Shown: positions 1-10,792, counted from the first letter of the stretch. The stretch: 64,000 nucleotides of DNA from Streptococcus xiaochunlingii (GCF_006385805.1 NZ_VFSG01000002.1:186001-250000), one strand, 5' to 3'. A program made the numbers and translations. Notes: generated by a model not told the origin, from the sequence alone.

Positions 1-1
1 A

Positions 2-658
2 ATTGAGACAGTTGTAATTGGAGTGGCCAAACAGGTGGATCCACAAGCTCCCTTGTCTGCAACTTTTCTAGCTAAAAAGAAGGAGATGGAAGCCTGGGCC
101 TTGAATTGTGATCTCAGCTTGGTGAAAGAGGAGGCAGTTGTACAAGGCTATATGGATTTGTTGAAGGAAGTGGGACGAAGTGTCAAGAAGAACCCGCCGA
201 CAATACTTGCTTTGATTAAGAATATCCAAAGTCGAGGCTTCCTTCCGACGATCAATAGTGTGATTGATATTTATAATGTTGAATGTCTCCGTTCCTTTTT
301 AGCCATTGGAGGGCATGATCTGGATAAGATCCAGGGACCAATCGAGTTTACGATTAGTCAAAGAGAGGATACCTTTTTGCCCATCTTATCAACAGAAAAG
401 CATGTTAGTGAAACCGATCCGGTCTACCGAGATCAACAAGGCATTATGGCCTGGCTAGATGTGAGAGATGGTGAGGGCTATAAGATGGAGGAGACTAGCC
501 GCAATGCCCTCTTTATCATCCAGGGGAATCGAGCGACCTCTGTAGAGATGCGATTGGAAGCACTCGATCGAATCAGGGAAGATTTGGCCTCTTGCATGCC
601 TGATTTAGAATTTGAAAAATATCTGGTTACCCCCAGTGAGACAATTCCAGTCCCTTAA
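2..658 (+). CDS. B3/4 (tRNA-synthetase editing-like) domain protein, 5' end missing
   Basis: The frame is open from the first bases of the window, reading I-E-T-V-V-I-G before an internal GTG at 23, so the true start probably lies upstream and the gene is cut by the window edge. The visible 218 or so residues have the pattern of B3/4 proteins, stand-alone relatives of the phenylalanyl-tRNA synthetase beta-chain domain: an LxAFxxxK-like N-terminal region, then R-G-F-L-P-T-I-N-S-V-I-D-I-Y-N, and G-N-R-A-T-S near the end. Such proteins are suspected to edit or bind aminoacyl-tRNA, but the substrate is unknown. The next gene is a tRNA with its own promoter. The family call is fairly safe; the function is inferred. 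Confidence 0.7.
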   Translation: METVVIGVAKQVDPQAPLSATFLAKKKEMEAWALNCDLSLVKEEAVVQGYMDLLKEVGRSVKKNPPTILALIKNIQSRGFLPTINSVIDIYNVECLRSFLAIGGHDLDKIQGPIEFTISQREDTFLPILSTEKHVSETDPVYRDQQGIMAWLDVRDGEGYKMEETSRNALFIIQGNRATSVEMRLEALDRIREDLASCMPDLEFEKYLVTPSETIPVP

Positions 659-776
659 AGAAGAACTCTTATATTAGGGATGAGTCCTCATCTGGACATA
701 AGAGAGACGTGAAGTAGCCGACACTCTTCTTGACCTGTGAAAATCTGCAACCTTTGAAAAAAGTTTGAAAAAAATC

Positions 777-805
777 TTGACAAGAAAGTAGAAGATTGAT
801 ATACT
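777..805 (+). promoter_or_regulatory. Sigma-A promoter of tRNA-Leu
   Basis: A perfect TTGACA (777-782) and TATACT (800-805) are separated by 17 bases. The tRNA begins 17 bases after the -10 box. Confidence 0.85.
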
Positions 806-821
806 AGTAAGGTACTCAATC

Positions 822-907
822 GCGGGGATGGCGGAATTGGCAGACGCGCAGGACTAAGGATCCTGTGACCGCTTTAGGTCGTGAGGGTTCAAGTCCCTCT
901 CTCCGCA
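822..907 (+). tRNA. tRNA-Leu (anticodon AAG)
   Basis: This is an 86-nt class II tRNA. The acceptor arms GCGGGGA and TCTCCGC pair with one G-U. The anticodon stem CAGGA/TCCTG encloses loop CTAAGGA, giving anticodon AAG, which reads CTT and, if A34 becomes inosine, other CTN codons. A long variable arm and the T-arm GAGGG-TTCAAGT-CCCTC follow. CCA is not encoded. The gene has its own promoter and terminator, so it is monocistronic. Confidence 0.95.
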
Positions 908-918
908 TCAGATAATCA

Positions 919-941
919 AGACAGCTTCGGCTGTCTTTTTT
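919..941 (+). terminator. Intrinsic terminator of tRNA-Leu
   Basis: The stem AGACAGC / GCTGTCT has a TTCG tetraloop and is followed by a run of T. Confidence 0.9.
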
Positions 942-1084
942 CTTGTTCATTTAGGAGAAAGATTGCTTGAAAGAGAAGAAAACGCTTTAAAGGCTCAGGA
1001 AAAGCTAGCATTTTCAATGAAAAAGTGATAAAATAAACAATGTAAGTGGTTTAACCACAAAAAATTAGAGGAGGCCTACTACTA

Positions 1085-1966
1085 ATGGCAATCGTTTCAG
1101 CAGAAAAATTTGTCCAAGCAGCTCGTGACAATGGTTACGCAGTTGGTGGATTTAACACAAACAACCTTGAGTGGACTCAAGCTATCTTGCGTGCAGCAGA
1201 AGCTAAAAAAGCTCCAGTTTTGATCCAAACTTCTATGGGTGCTGCTAAATACATGGGTGGTTACAAAGTAGCTCGCAACATGATCGCTAACCTTGTTGAA
1301 GCAATGGGTATCACTGTACCAGTTGCAATCCACTTGGACCATGGTCACTACGAAGATGCTCTTGAGTGTATCGAAGTTGGCTACACTTCAATCATGTTCG
1401 ACGGATCACACCTTCCAGTTGAAGAAAACCTTAAATTGGCGAAAGAAGTTGTAGAAAAAGCTCACGCTAAAGGTATCTCAGTTGAGGCTGAAGTTGGTAC
1501 AATCGGTGGTGAAGAAGACGGTATCGTTGGTAAAGGTGAATTGGCACCAATCGAAGATGCCAAAGCAATGGTTGCTACAGGAATCGACTTCTTGGCAGCA
1601 GGTATTGGTAACATCCACGGTCCATACCCAGCAAACTGGGAAGGTCTTGACCTTGATCACTTGAAGAAATTGACAGAAGCTCTTCCAGGATTCCCAATCG
1701 TATTGCACGGTGGTTCAGGTATCCCTGATGAGCAAATCCAAGAAGCTATCAAACTTGGTGTTGCGAAAGTTAACGTTAACACTGAGTGCCAAATCGCATT
1801 CGCTAACGCAACTCGTCAATTCGTACGTGAATACGATGCAAACGAAGCAGAATACGACAAGAAGAAACTCTTCGACCCACGTAAATTCTTAAAACCAGGA
1901 TTCGAAGCAATCACAGCTTCAGTTGAAGAACGTATCGACGTATTTGGTAGCGAAAACAAAGCTTAA
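1085..1966 (+). CDS. fba: Class II fructose-bisphosphate aldolase
   Basis: This glycolytic enzyme splits fructose-1,6-bisphosphate into dihydroxyacetone phosphate and glyceraldehyde-3-phosphate in the cytoplasm. The 293-residue protein has the class II zinc-site signature H-L-D-H-G-H near residue 83, the catalytic-loop region with V-E-A-E-V-G around 133, the second metal histidine in I-H-G-P-Y, and the phosphate-binding H-G-G-S-G-I near 208. A strong GAGGAGG ribosome site precedes ATG 1085. Codon use is the biased, C-ending style of highly expressed streptococcal genes. A short hairpin (TAAGTGGTT/AACCACA, 1043-1058) lies in the leader. The gene is monocistronic, ending in the terminator at 1992. 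Confidence 0.97.
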   Translation: MAIVSAEKFVQAARDNGYAVGGFNTNNLEWTQAILRAAEAKKAPVLIQTSMGAAKYMGGYKVARNMIANLVEAMGITVPVAIHLDHGHYEDALECIEVGYTSIMFDGSHLPVEENLKLAKEVVEKAHAKGISVEAEVGTIGGEEDGIVGKGELAPIEDAKAMVATGIDFLAAGIGNIHGPYPANWEGLDLDHLKKLTEALPGFPIVLHGGSGIPDEQIQEAIKLGVAKVNVNTECQIAFANATRQFVREYDANEAEYDKKKLFDPRKFLKPGFEAITASVEERIDVFGSENKA

Positions 1967-1991
1967 TCTTGCTTGAAACGTTATTAACCAG

Positions 1992-2020
1992 AGGTTTATC
2001 CGCAAGGATAAGCCTTTTTT
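1992..2020 (+). terminator. Terminator after fba
   Basis: AGGTTTATCC, loop GCAA, GGATAAGCCT (one G-U pair), then six T. A close relative of this hairpin follows lacG at 10793. Confidence 0.88.
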
Positions 2021-2033
2021 GGTTCTTTGATTT

Positions 2034-2058
2034 GGAAAAGTGTTTATTGTAAACAAAA
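2034..2058 (+). repeat. Left copy of the 25-bp direct repeat bounding the lac module
   Basis: Positions 2034-2058 (GGAAAAGTGTTTATTG...) are identical base for base to 10822-10846. In both places the repeat directly follows a related terminator hairpin and contains the LacR-type palindrome. Confidence 0.85.
2041..2055. promoter_or_regulatory. Putative LacR operator upstream of lacR
   Basis: The dyad TGTTTATTGTAAACA lies just upstream of the lacR -35 box. The same or nearly the same palindrome recurs at 2914 and 10829, with a weaker version at 3017. DeoR-type LacR proteins are known to bind TGTTT-type dyads at lac promoters; binding here is inferred. Confidence 0.7.
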
Positions 2059-2063
2059 AATGA

Positions 2064-2092
2064 TTGCGATTCTGACAGTTTAAGGTTATAAT
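2064..2092 (+). promoter_or_regulatory. Promoter of lacR
   Basis: TTGCGA (2064-2069), 17-bp spacer, TATAAT (2087-2092), 28 bases before the lacR ATG. Confidence 0.75.
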
Positions 2093-2120
2093 AAACAAAA
2101 ACGATGCAAGTAGGTAGGAA

Positions 2121-2876
2121 ATGAAAAAACAGGAAAGACTGAATGAGATTATCAATCTGGTCAATAAGGCTGGAACCGTTTATGTTCAAGACATCATGGA
2201 AAGTATGCAGGTGTCGGATATGACGGTCCGTCGGGATTTGATTGAATTGGAAAAGCAAGGGCTCCTTATTCGTGTTCGAAATGGAGCCAAAAGTAACCAA
2301 TTCCTCCCTTCACGAGAGCTTCCCCATGAAGAGAAGTTACTCAAGAATATTCTGGCTAAGCGTGAGGTAGCGAAGAAAGCTAGCGAACTGATAAAAGAAG
2401 GTGAGAGTATCTTCCTTGGGCCGGGGACCTCTGTTGAGGTTCTTTCCGAAGCCATTAATAATAAGGAATTGCGTGTGGTGACCAACTGTCTGCCGATTTT
2501 CCAAGAGTTGTTAAAGAAGAAAAGTGATGGCTTTAAGGTAATCCTCTTAGGAGGGGAGCTTCGAGAAACCAGTCAAGCTTTTGTTGGCGAGATAACGAAC
2601 ACTCTCATGGAAAGAATGTACTTCCACAAGATGTTTTTTAGTGGGAATGGCATTGTGGATGGACGCGTTCTGACCTCTTCTTTTGAAGAAGCCTATACGC
2701 AAAAGTTAGCCTTAGAACGTTCTTCTGAAGCTTACCTACTGATTGACTCCTCCAAGATTGGCAAGGAAGACTTTACCTCTATCTGTTCCTTGAAAAAAGT
2801 AACTGCGGTGATAACGGACGATGCATCTGAGAAAGCACATGAAGAATTAGAGGAATATACACGTGTGATTGTATAA
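2121..2876 (+). CDS. lacR: Lactose PTS operon repressor LacR (DeoR family)
   Basis: This is the transcriptional repressor of the tagatose-6-phosphate lac genes; in characterised streptococci and lactococci the inducer is tagatose-6-phosphate. The 251-residue protein has the DeoR winged helix-turn-helix at residues 1-57, with the family signature V-S-D-M-T-V-R-R-D-L near 31-40. A C-terminal phospho-sugar sensor domain follows, with L-G-P-G-T-S-V-E and V-T-N-C-L-P segments. AGGAAATG precedes the start. It sits immediately upstream of lacA in the same direction but has its own promoter and terminator, and operator-like dyads lie on both sides of it. Confidence 0.93.
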   Translation: MKKQERLNEIINLVNKAGTVYVQDIMESMQVSDMTVRRDLIELEKQGLLIRVRNGAKSNQFLPSRELPHEEKLLKNILAKREVAKKASELIKEGESIFLGPGTSVEVLSEAINNKELRVVTNCLPIFQELLKKKSDGFKVILLGGELRETSQAFVGEITNTLMERMYFHKMFFSGNGIVDGRVLTSSFEEAYTQKLALERSSEAYLLIDSSKIGKEDFTSICSLKKVTAVITDDASEKAHEELEEYTRVIV

Positions 2877-2888
2877 ATAATAAACTGA

Positions 2889-2914
2889 AAAGAGAGAGCG
2901 ATTCTCTCTTTTTT
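2889..2914 (+). terminator. Terminator of lacR
   Basis: The stem AAAGAGAGA / TCTCTCTTT is followed by T residues that run directly into the next operator-like dyad. Confidence 0.85.
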
Positions 2915-2928
2915 GTTTATTACAAACA
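2914..2928. promoter_or_regulatory. Putative LacR operator between lacR and lacA
   Basis: TGTTTATTACAAACA is a near-perfect dyad matching the 2041 and 10829 sites at 13 of 15 bases. It lies about 60 bp upstream of the lacA -35 box, well placed for looping or cooperative repression with the site at 3017. Confidence 0.65.
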
Positions 2929-2986
2929 ATTTAGGGATAAAAAATAATAAAAAATAAAGGAAAATGAAAAAAATAAACAAAAATAG

Positions 2987-3015
2987 TTGACAACAAACAA
3001 AATTAGCGCTATACT
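2987..3015 (+). promoter_or_regulatory. Promoter of lacABCD
   Basis: Consensus TTGACA (2987-2992), 17-bp spacer, TATACT (3010-3015). Confidence 0.9.
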
Positions 3016-3016
3016 G

Positions 3017-3031
3017 TGTTTGTGAATAACA
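3017..3031. promoter_or_regulatory. Degenerate LacR operator at the lacA transcription start
   Basis: TGTTTGTGAATAACA keeps the outer TGTT/AACA half-sites and begins one base after the -10 box, a position where a bound repressor would block initiation. Confidence 0.55.
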
Positions 3032-3097
3032 AAACGAAGTCGAATGAAGAAAGAGGAGAACTTTCTTTGTTGACGGAAATGCAAAAAGGAGAAGTAT

Positions 3098-3523
3098 ATG
3101 GCAATTGTAGTTGGTGCGGATGCAGCAGGTATCCGCTTAAAAGAAGTAGTCAAAGAATATTTGGAAGCAGAAGGTTTCCAAGTGGTGGATGTTACAGAAG
3201 AAGGGCAAGACTTTGTTGATGTGACCTTGGCTGTCGCTAAAGAAGTCAAACAAGCAGAAGATAATCTGGGCATTGTCATTGATGCTTATGGTGCAGGTCC
3301 ATTTATGGTAGCGACTAAAATTAAAGGAATGGTTGCCGCAGAAGTTTCAGATGAGCGCTCTGCCTACATGACCCGTGGACACAACAATTCTCGTATGATC
3401 ACCATGGGTGCTCAAATCGTAGGTGACCAATTGGCGAAGAATATTGCCAAAGGTTTTGTGAATGGTAAGTATGACGGTGGTCGCCACCAAATCCGTGTCG
3501 ATATGCTCAACAAGATGTGCTAA
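3098..3523 (+). CDS. lacA: Galactose-6-phosphate isomerase subunit LacA
   Basis: With LacB it forms the heteromeric isomerase converting galactose-6-phosphate to tagatose-6-phosphate. The 141-residue protein has the RpiB/LacA/LacB fold: N-terminal [10 protein letters not shown], and [11 protein letters not shown] around residues 95-105. The active-site loop reads D-A-Y-G-A-G-P-F where LacB has C-I-C-G-T-G-V-G, so the catalytic cysteine is absent, as expected for LacA subunits. AAGGAG precedes the ATG. It is the first gene of lacABCD, 13 bp before lacB. Confidence 0.95.
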   Translation: MAIVVGADAAGIRLKEVVKEYLEAEGFQVVDVTEEGQDFVDVTLAVAKEVKQAEDNLGIVIDAYGAGPFMVATKIKGMVAAEVSDERSAYMTRGHNNSRMITMGAQIVGDQLAKNIAKGFVNGKYDGGRHQIRVDMLNKMC

Positions 3524-3536
3524 GGGGGGACGAAAA

Positions 3537-4052
3537 ATGAAAATTGCAATTGGATGTGACCATATTGTCACAAATGAAAAAATGGCTGTTTCCGAGTTTT
3601 TGAAATCAAAAGGCTATGAAGTCCTTGACTTCGGAACCTATGACCATGCTCGGACCCACTATCCAATTTTTGGGAAGAAGGTTGGGGAAGCAGTAGTGAG
3701 TGGTCAAGCAGATCTTGGTGTATGTATCTGTGGAACTGGTGTTGGGATTAACAACGCGGTTAACAAGGTTCCGGGTGTCCGTTCAGCCTTGGTCCGCGAT
3801 ATGACCTCTGCTCTTTATGCCAAAGAGGAACTCAATGCCAACGTGATTGGTTTTGGTGGGAAGGTCACAGGAGAACTTCTGATGTGTGACATTTTGGAAG
3901 CCTTCATCCATGCGGAATACAAACCAAGTGAAGAAAACAAGAAATTGATTGCCAAGATTCAACATTTGGAAACCCACAACGACCATCAAGAAGATGAGGA
4001 TTTCTTCACAGAATTCCTTGAAAAATGGGACCGTGGGGAATACCACGACTAA
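3537..4052 (+). CDS. lacB: Galactose-6-phosphate isomerase subunit LacB
   Basis: This is the second, catalytic-cysteine-bearing subunit of the isomerase. The product from ATG 3537 has 171 residues, the family's usual length, and begins [11 protein letters not shown]. The active-site loop [10 protein letters not shown] is near residues 64-73. The ATG at 3537 is preferred over an in-frame start at 3462 because it follows the AAGGGGGG ribosome site and avoids overlap with lacA. The C-terminal extension, rich in acidic residues, is typical of LacB. The gene lies between lacA and lacC. Confidence 0.95.
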   Translation: MKIAIGCDHIVTNEKMAVSEFLKSKGYEVLDFGTYDHARTHYPIFGKKVGEAVVSGQADLGVCICGTGVGINNAVNKVPGVRSALVRDMTSALYAKEELNANVIGFGGKVTGELLMCDILEAFIHAEYKPSEENKKLIAKIQHLETHNDHQEDEDFFTEFLEKWDRGEYHD

Positions 4053-4063
4053 GAGGTGAGTCT

Positions 4064-4993
4064 ATGATACTAACGGTAACCATGAACCCTTCAATCGACA
4101 TTTCCTATCCATTAGAAACTTTACACTTGGATACGGTCAATCGAGTTGACAAGGTAAGCAAAACCGCAGGTGGTAAGGGACTCAATGTCACACGGGTCCT
4201 AGCAGAGATTGGAGATCCTGTCTCAGCGACTGGTCTGATTGGTGGTTCAACAGGCCAATTTATCTTGGACCATCTGGATCAGGAAATCGGCAAAGAATTC
4301 TTTGAAATTCAAGGGGAGACCCGGAATTGTATTGCGATCCTTCACGAAGGACAACAAACTGAAATCCTGGAAAAAGGTCCGTCTGTTTCTGAAGAAGAAG
4401 GGCAAGCATTTCTGGCTCACTTTGAAGCCTTGCTTCCAGATGTAGCAGTCGTTGCTATCTCAGGAAGTTTACCAGCTGGTTTACCAGCTGATTATTATGT
4501 GAAATTAGTAGAGCGTGCTAAGAAGGCAGGAAAACCAGTTGTTCTTGATTGTTCAGGTGTTTCCTTGGAAAAAGCTCTAGCAGCTCCTATTAAACCAACG
4601 GTTATCAAGCCCAATAATGAAGAGTTGTCTCAACTCTTGGGCTACGAGGTGACCAAGGATCTGGATCAATTAAAAGAGGTCCTTCAATCTAACTTGTTTA
4701 AAGGGATTGACTGGGTCATCGTCTCCCTAGGAGCTGACGGTGCTTTTGCCAAACACGGAGATGTCTTCTATAAAGTGGACATTCCAAAAATTGAAGTGAT
4801 CAATCCAGTAGGATCTGGTGATTCGACAGTTGCTGGGATTGCCTCAGCTCTCTATCATCAGGAAGACGACCAAGCACTTTTAACCAAAGCCAATGTCCTT
4901 GGCATGTTGAATGCTCAAGAAGCAACAACAGGCCATATCAATATTCATCGCTATGATGATTTGTATCAACAGATAAATGTAAAAGAGGTATAA
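4064..4993 (+). CDS. lacC: Tagatose-6-phosphate kinase
   Basis: It phosphorylates tagatose-6-phosphate to tagatose-1,6-bisphosphate with ATP. This PfkB-family kinase of 309 residues begins [12 protein letters not shown]. It has the N-terminal sugar motif G-G-K-G-L-N-V near 38-44 and the C-terminal nucleotide/catalytic motif [12 protein letters not shown] near 248-259, with the catalytic Asp in G-S-G-D. The start at 4064 follows AGAGGTGAG; an upstream in-frame ATG at 4025 would overlap lacB and has no ribosome site. lacD begins one base after its stop, so translation is probably coupled. Confidence 0.95.
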   Translation: MILTVTMNPSIDISYPLETLHLDTVNRVDKVSKTAGGKGLNVTRVLAEIGDPVSATGLIGGSTGQFILDHLDQEIGKEFFEIQGETRNCIAILHEGQQTEILEKGPSVSEEEGQAFLAHFEALLPDVAVVAISGSLPAGLPADYYVKLVERAKKAGKPVVLDCSGVSLEKALAAPIKPTVIKPNNEELSQLLGYEVTKDLDQLKEVLQSNLFKGIDWVIVSLGADGAFAKHGDVFYKVDIPKIEVINPVGSGDSTVAGIASALYHQEDDQALLTKANVLGMLNAQEATTGHINIHRYDDLYQQINVKEV

Positions 4994-4994
4994 G

Positions 4995-5975
4995 ATGGTA
5001 TTAACAGAACAAAAACGCAACTATTTAGAAAAATTGAGCACCAAAGAGGGTGTGATCTCAGCCTTGGCCTTTGACCAACGTGGCGCTTTGAAACGCCTAA
5101 TGGCTCAATACCAAGACACAGAACCAACCGTTGCTCAAATGGAAGAGTTGAAGGTCCTAGTGGCTGAAGAATTGACACCATTCGCATCTTCTATGCTCTT
5201 GGACCCTGAGTATGGACTTCCAGCAACCAAGGTCTTGGATGCAGAAGCAGGTCTCTTGTTGGCTTATGAAAAAACTGGCTACGACACTTCTAGCACAAAA
5301 CGTCTGCCAGACTGCCTTAACCTTTGGTCAGCTAAACGCATCAAAGAACAGGGCGCAGATGCAGTGAAATTCTTGCTCTACTATGATGTGGATAGTGCAG
5401 AAGAACTCAACCAAGAAAAACAAGCCTATATCGAACGCATCGGTTCAGAATGTGCGGCAGAAGAAATTCCATTCTTCCTTGAAATCTTGGCTTACGATGA
5501 AACAATCGCTGATGCAGGTTCTGTAGAATACGCTAAAGTGAAACCTCGCAAAGTCATCGAAGCGATGAAAGTCTTCTCAGACCCACGCTTTAACATCGAT
5601 GTTTTGAAAGTAGAAGTTCCTGTCAACGTCAAATACGTAGAAGGCTTTGGCGATGGGGAAATCGTTCATAGCCGTGAAGAGGCTGCAGCCTTCTTTAAAG
5701 AACAAGAAGCAGCAACCAACCTTCCATACATCTACTTGAGTGCAGGTGTTTCTGCAAAACTCTTCCAAGAAACTTTAGTCTTTGCCCATGAAGCAGGAGC
5801 AAACTTTAATGGAGTTCTCTGTGGCCGTGCAACTTGGGCTGGATCTGTAGAAGCCTACATCAAGAATGGGGAAGAAGCAGCTCGTGAATGGTTGCGTACT
5901 GAAGGTCGTCGCAACATTGAAGAACTCAACCAAGTCTTGGACCAAGTCGCAACTTCTTGGAAAGAGCGTATTTAA
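4995..5975 (+). CDS. lacD: Tagatose-1,6-bisphosphate aldolase
   Basis: This class I (Schiff-base) aldolase cleaves tagatose-1,6-bisphosphate to dihydroxyacetone phosphate and glyceraldehyde-3-phosphate. Its 326 residues match the family length. The catalytic lysine is expected in [10 protein letters not shown] near residue 205, and [10 protein letters not shown] is the N-terminal phosphate/substrate segment. It is the last gene of the lacABCD unit. In some streptococci a LacD paralogue doubles as a regulator; nothing here shows which role applies. Confidence 0.95.
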   Translation: MVLTEQKRNYLEKLSTKEGVISALAFDQRGALKRLMAQYQDTEPTVAQMEELKVLVAEELTPFASSMLLDPEYGLPATKVLDAEAGLLLAYEKTGYDTSSTKRLPDCLNLWSAKRIKEQGADAVKFLLYYDVDSAEELNQEKQAYIERIGSECAAEEIPFFLEILAYDETIADAGSVEYAKVKPRKVIEAMKVFSDPRFNIDVLKVEVPVNVKYVEGFGDGEIVHSREEAAAFFKEQEAATNLPYIYLSAGVSAKLFQETLVFAHEAGANFNGVLCGRATWAGSVEAYIKNGEEAAREWLRTEGRRNIEELNQVLDQVATSWKERI

Positions 5976-6096
5976 CAGTGTAGACCACTCCTTTAACGAT
6001 GGGCGTTCGAATTTCCTTGAAGAGCCCAGAGAATACAACGATAAACAGCTATTTGTTAGAAAAAAACAAAAAAGTTAAAAAGTTGTTAAGAAAGGG

Positions 6097-6125
6097 TTTA
6101 CAAAAACAAAAGCGTGTGCTATACT
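6097..6125 (+). promoter_or_regulatory. Promoter of lacTFEG
   Basis: TTTACA (6097-6102), exactly 17 bp, TATACT (6120-6125). It lies in the lacD-lacT gap, about 50 bases before a terminator-like hairpin. Confidence 0.82.
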
Positions 6126-6174
6126 TAATCCATAAGTGAATACAAGGTGAGTGTTAGTAAGTTAGATTACGCAT

Positions 6175-6228
6175 GATCACAGATGAATCGGGGAGAAACC
6201 TCTCTGATCTCATTTGTGGTCATTTTTT
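6175..6228 (+). promoter_or_regulatory. Leader terminator controlled by LacT antitermination
   Basis: A 12-bp stem (6175-6186 with 6210-6221, several G-U pairs) encloses an inner GGGAGA/TCTC helix and ends in ATTTTTT. It lies between the promoter and lacT. In BglG/LicT-type systems the regulator binds a ribonucleic antiterminator overlapping the 5' arm. I could not find a good match to the classical RAT consensus, so the exact LacT target is not assigned. Confidence 0.7.
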
Positions 6229-6266
6229 ATACCCTAAACCTTAAATAAACTAGCAAGGAGAGTACC

Positions 6267-7100
6267 ATGTATCGGATTTTGAATCCACTCAATCACAATG
6301 TTGCTCTGGTGAGGAATGACAAAGGGGAAGAACTGATTGTCATTGGAAAAGGAATCGTTTTTGGCAAAAAGAAGGGCGACCTAGTCCCTAAAGAAAAGGT
6401 AGAAAAGCTCTTTCGGATGAAAACAGAGGAATCCCGAGAGAACTTTATGACTCTGTTAAAAGATGTTCCATTAGACTTCATCACAGTGACCTACGAGATG
6501 ATCGATTACTTGAGCAAAAAGTATCACTACCCCGTTCAAGAATATATCTATGTGACCTTGACCGACCACATGTTTTGCTCTTACCAGGCAGTGACTCAAG
6601 GCAGGTATAAGGAAAGTAATCTTTTGGATATCTCAGAAAACTACCCAGTGGCTTTTGAGATTGCTAAAGAGGCAGTCGATATCTATCGGGAGAAGCTCAC
6701 AACTAGCTTCCCTGAAGATGAGGTCACTCGTATCGCCTATCATTTCATCAACGCAGAAGGTGAAAATGGAGCGGAGGTTGTGGATTCCATGGACCAGCGC
6801 AAAGAAATCTTAAAAGCTGTGGAAGAGGTTTTGGATAGTTATTCAATCAAACGAACCGAGACCAACAACAACTTTTATGATCGTTTCATGATTCATCTTA
6901 ACTACTTCTTGGATTACCTGGATCGCAATCGGGATGATAATCAATCGCTTCTAGATATGGAGGAACATATCAAAAGCTCCTATCCTAAAGCCTTTGAGAT
7001 TGGTTCCAAGATTTATGATGTGATTTCTAGGGAGACCGGGGTTGACTTGTACAAGAGTGAACGGGTCTATCTGGTCTTGCACATTCAACGCTTATTGTAA
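6267..7100 (+). CDS. lacT: Transcription antiterminator LacT (BglG family)
   Basis: This RNA-binding antiterminator is thought to allow read-through into lacFEG when lactose is available, with activity set by PTS phosphorylation. The 277-residue protein begins with the CAT RNA-binding domain (M-Y-R-I-L-N-P-L-N-H-N-V, I-V-I-G-K-G-I-V-F-G-K-K-K-G). Two PRD modules follow at about 65-170 and 171-277, with conserved histidines in T-D-H-M, A-Y-H-F-I-N-A-E and M-I-H-L-N-Y-F. AAGGAG precedes the ATG. It is the first gene of lacTFEG, directly behind its own leader terminator. Confidence 0.93.
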   Translation: MYRILNPLNHNVALVRNDKGEELIVIGKGIVFGKKKGDLVPKEKVEKLFRMKTEESRENFMTLLKDVPLDFITVTYEMIDYLSKKYHYPVQEYIYVTLTDHMFCSYQAVTQGRYKESNLLDISENYPVAFEIAKEAVDIYREKLTTSFPEDEVTRIAYHFINAEGENGAEVVDSMDQRKEILKAVEEVLDSYSIKRTETNNNFYDRFMIHLNYFLDYLDRNRDDNQSLLDMEEHIKSSYPKAFEIGSKIYDVISRETGVDLYKSERVYLVLHIQRLL

Positions 7101-7142
7101 CAACTTTTAAAAATTAAGAAATTCAAATTGGAGGAATTGGTC

Positions 7143-7460
7143 ATGACCAAAGAAGAAATGACACTATTAGGTTTTGAGATCGTTGCCTATGCAGGGGATG
7201 CTCGTTCTAAACTCTTGGAGGCCCTCAAGGCGGCTGAGAAGGGTGACTTCGCTCAAGCGGAAAGCTTGGTAGAAGAAGCAGGAAGCTGTATCGCAGAGGC
7301 TCACAAGTCTCAAACAACTATGCTAGCGCAAGAAGCAGCAGGAGAAGACCTCCCCTACAGCATTACCATGATGCATGGGCAGGACCACTTAATGACAACA
7401 ATCCTATTAAAAGATGTGATTCATCATCTCATTGAACTATACAAAAGAGGAGTAAAATAA
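7143..7460 (+). CDS. lacF: Lactose-specific PTS enzyme IIA
   Basis: This cytoplasmic phosphocarrier passes phosphate from HPr to the LacE IIB domain during lactose uptake. The 105-residue, mostly helical protein keeps the phosphorylation-site segment H-G-Q-D-H-L-M with H78, D81 and H82 in the family positions. ATG 7143 follows a good GGAGG; an in-frame TTG at 7128 precedes that ribosome site and is unlikely. Its stop overlaps the lacE start by one base (TAATG), giving coupled translation with the membrane subunit. Confidence 0.95.
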   Translation: MTKEEMTLLGFEIVAYAGDARSKLLEALKAAEKGDFAQAESLVEEAGSCIAEAHKSQTTMLAQEAAGEDLPYSITMMHGQDHLMTTILLKDVIHHLIELYKRGVK

Positions 7461-9154
7461 TGCATAAATTAATTGAATTAATTGAGAAAGGAAAACCTTT
7501 CTTCGAGAAGATTTCTCGTAATAAATATTTGCGTGCGATTCGTGATGGATTTATCGCAGGGATGCCAGTCATCTTATTCTCATCTATCTTTATCTTGATT
7601 GCCTATGTTCCAAATGCATGGGGCTTCCATTGGTCAAAAGAAATTGAAAACTTCTTGATGACACCTTATAGCTATTCGATGGGAATTCTGGCTTTCTTCG
7701 TAGGTGGAACTACAGCCAAAGCTTTGACAGATTCTGTCAATCGTGATTTACCTGCAACAAACCAGATCAACTTCTTGTCAACCATGTTGGCATCTATGGT
7801 TGGTTTCCTTCTAATGGCAGCTGAACCAGCGAAAGAAGGAGGTTTCCTGACTGCCTTCATGGGAACAAAAGGTCTTTTGACAGCCTTTATTGCAGCCTTC
7901 GTTACCGTTAATGTTTACAAAGTCTGCGTGAAAAATAATGTTACTATTCGCATGCCAGACGAAGTTCCACCAAATATCTCTCAAGTATTTAAAGACTTGA
8001 TCCCATTCACTGTATCTGTCGTTCTCCTTTATGGACTTGAACTGATTGTGAAGGGTAGTCTTGGTGTAACAGTAGCTGAATCTATTGGTACTCTTCTTGC
8101 GCCTCTATTCTCAGCAGCAGACGGTTATGTTGGTATTACGATTATTTTCGGTGCCTTTGCATTCTTCTGGTTTATTGGTATCCATGGCCCATCTATCGTT
8201 GAGCCTGCGATTGCAGCAATCACTTATGCAAATGCTGAAGTCAACTTGAACCTTCTTCAACAAGGTATGCACGCTGATAAGATCCTTACATCTGGTACAC
8301 AAATGTTTATCGTCACTATGGGTGGTACAGGGGCAACTCTTGTGGTTCCATTCATGTTTATGTGGTTGTGTAAATCGAAACGAAATCGTGCTATTGGACG
8401 CGCTTCAGTAGTTCCTACATTCTTTGGTGTAAACGAACCAATCTTGTTTGGTGCACCACTTGTTTTGAACCCAATCTTCTTTATCCCATTCATCTTTGCA
8501 CCAATTGCAAACGTATGGATCTTTAAGTTCTTTATTGAAACACTTGGCATGAACTCATTTACTGCCAACCTTCCATGGACTACACCAGGACCTCTTGGTA
8601 TTGTTCTTGGTACAAACTTCCAGTTCTTATCATTCGCTCTTGCAGCATTATTAATTGTAGTAGATATTGTTATCTACTATCCATTCCTCAAGGTTTATGA
8701 TGAACAAATTCTTGAAGAAGAGCGTTCGGGTAAAGCTAATGATGAATTAAAAGATAAAGTAGCTGCAAACTTTAACACTGCAAAAGCAGATGCTATTCTT
8801 GCAAAAGCTGGAGTAGAACCAGCACAAAATACAATTACTGAAGAAACAAACGTCCTCGTTCTTTGTGCGGGTGGTGGAACAAGTGGTCTTCTTGCCAATG
8901 CTTTGAATAAAGCCGCAGAAGAGTATAAAGTTCCAGTTAAAGCTGCAGCAGGTGGCTATGGAGCCCACCGTGAAATGTTGCCAGAATTTGACCTTGTTAT
9001 CTTGGCGCCTCAGGTTGCTTCCAACTTCGAAGATATGAAGGCTGAAACAGATAAACTAGGCATCAAATTGGCTAAGACAGAAGGTGCTCAGTACATTAAA
9101 TTGACACGCGATGGACAAGGTGCTCTAGCCTTTGTTCAAGCTCAATTCGATTAA
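7460..9154 (+). CDS. lacE: Lactose-specific PTS enzyme IICB
   Basis: This membrane permease imports lactose and phosphorylates it to lactose-6-phosphate. The 564-residue protein has an N-terminal IIC domain of about ten membrane segments (residues about 30-415), with the conserved [10 protein letters not shown] and [12 protein letters not shown] sugar-site motifs. A linker leads to a C-terminal IIB domain, where [12 protein letters not shown] places the phosphocysteine at residue 469. Length and domain order are normal for LacE. Confidence 0.97.
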   Translation: MHKLIELIEKGKPFFEKISRNKYLRAIRDGFIAGMPVILFSSIFILIAYVPNAWGFHWSKEIENFLMTPYSYSMGILAFFVGGTTAKALTDSVNRDLPATNQINFLSTMLASMVGFLLMAAEPAKEGGFLTAFMGTKGLLTAFIAAFVTVNVYKVCVKNNVTIRMPDEVPPNISQVFKDLIPFTVSVVLLYGLELIVKGSLGVTVAESIGTLLAPLFSAADGYVGITIIFGAFAFFWFIGIHGPSIVEPAIAAITYANAEVNLNLLQQGMHADKILTSGTQMFIVTMGGTGATLVVPFMFMWLCKSKRNRAIGRASVVPTFFGVNEPILFGAPLVLNPIFFIPFIFAPIANVWIFKFFIETLGMNSFTANLPWTTPGPLGIVLGTNFQFLSFALAALLIVVDIVIYYPFLKVYDEQILEEERSGKANDELKDKVAANFNTAKADAILAKAGVEPAQNTITEETNVLVLCAGGGTSGLLANALNKAAEEYKVPVKAAAGGYGAHREMLPEFDLVILAPQVASNFEDMKAETDKLGIKLAKTEGAQYIKLTRDGQGALAFVQAQFD

Positions 9155-9209
9155 CGATAGGGACTGTGAAACAGTCTCCTATCGTAACGGAAATCGCTAT
9201 GGCGATTTT
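9155..9209 (+). promoter_or_regulatory. Paired hairpins between lacE and lacG
   Basis: Directly after the lacE stop, 9155-9184 forms a long stem (CGATAGG-GACTG with CAGTCTCCTATCG, one bulge). A second small hairpin follows at 9191-9209 (AAATCGC TATG GCGATTT). Neither ends in a strong T-tract. They may stabilise or process the mRNA, or weakly attenuate lacG. The rest of the gap to 9367 shows no gene. Confidence 0.55.
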
Positions 9210-9226
9210 CCTAATCGACTTGTTAA

Positions 9227-10774
<1,548 letters not shown>

Positions 10775-10792
10775 AGAAATAAACATGTAAGA

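Noticed and set aside
1043..1058. TAAGTGGTTTAACCAC in the fba leader, containing the complement of the AACCACTTA LytTR half-site
   Set aside because: Only one half-site is present with no partner 21 bp away; it is simply the arm of a small hairpin.
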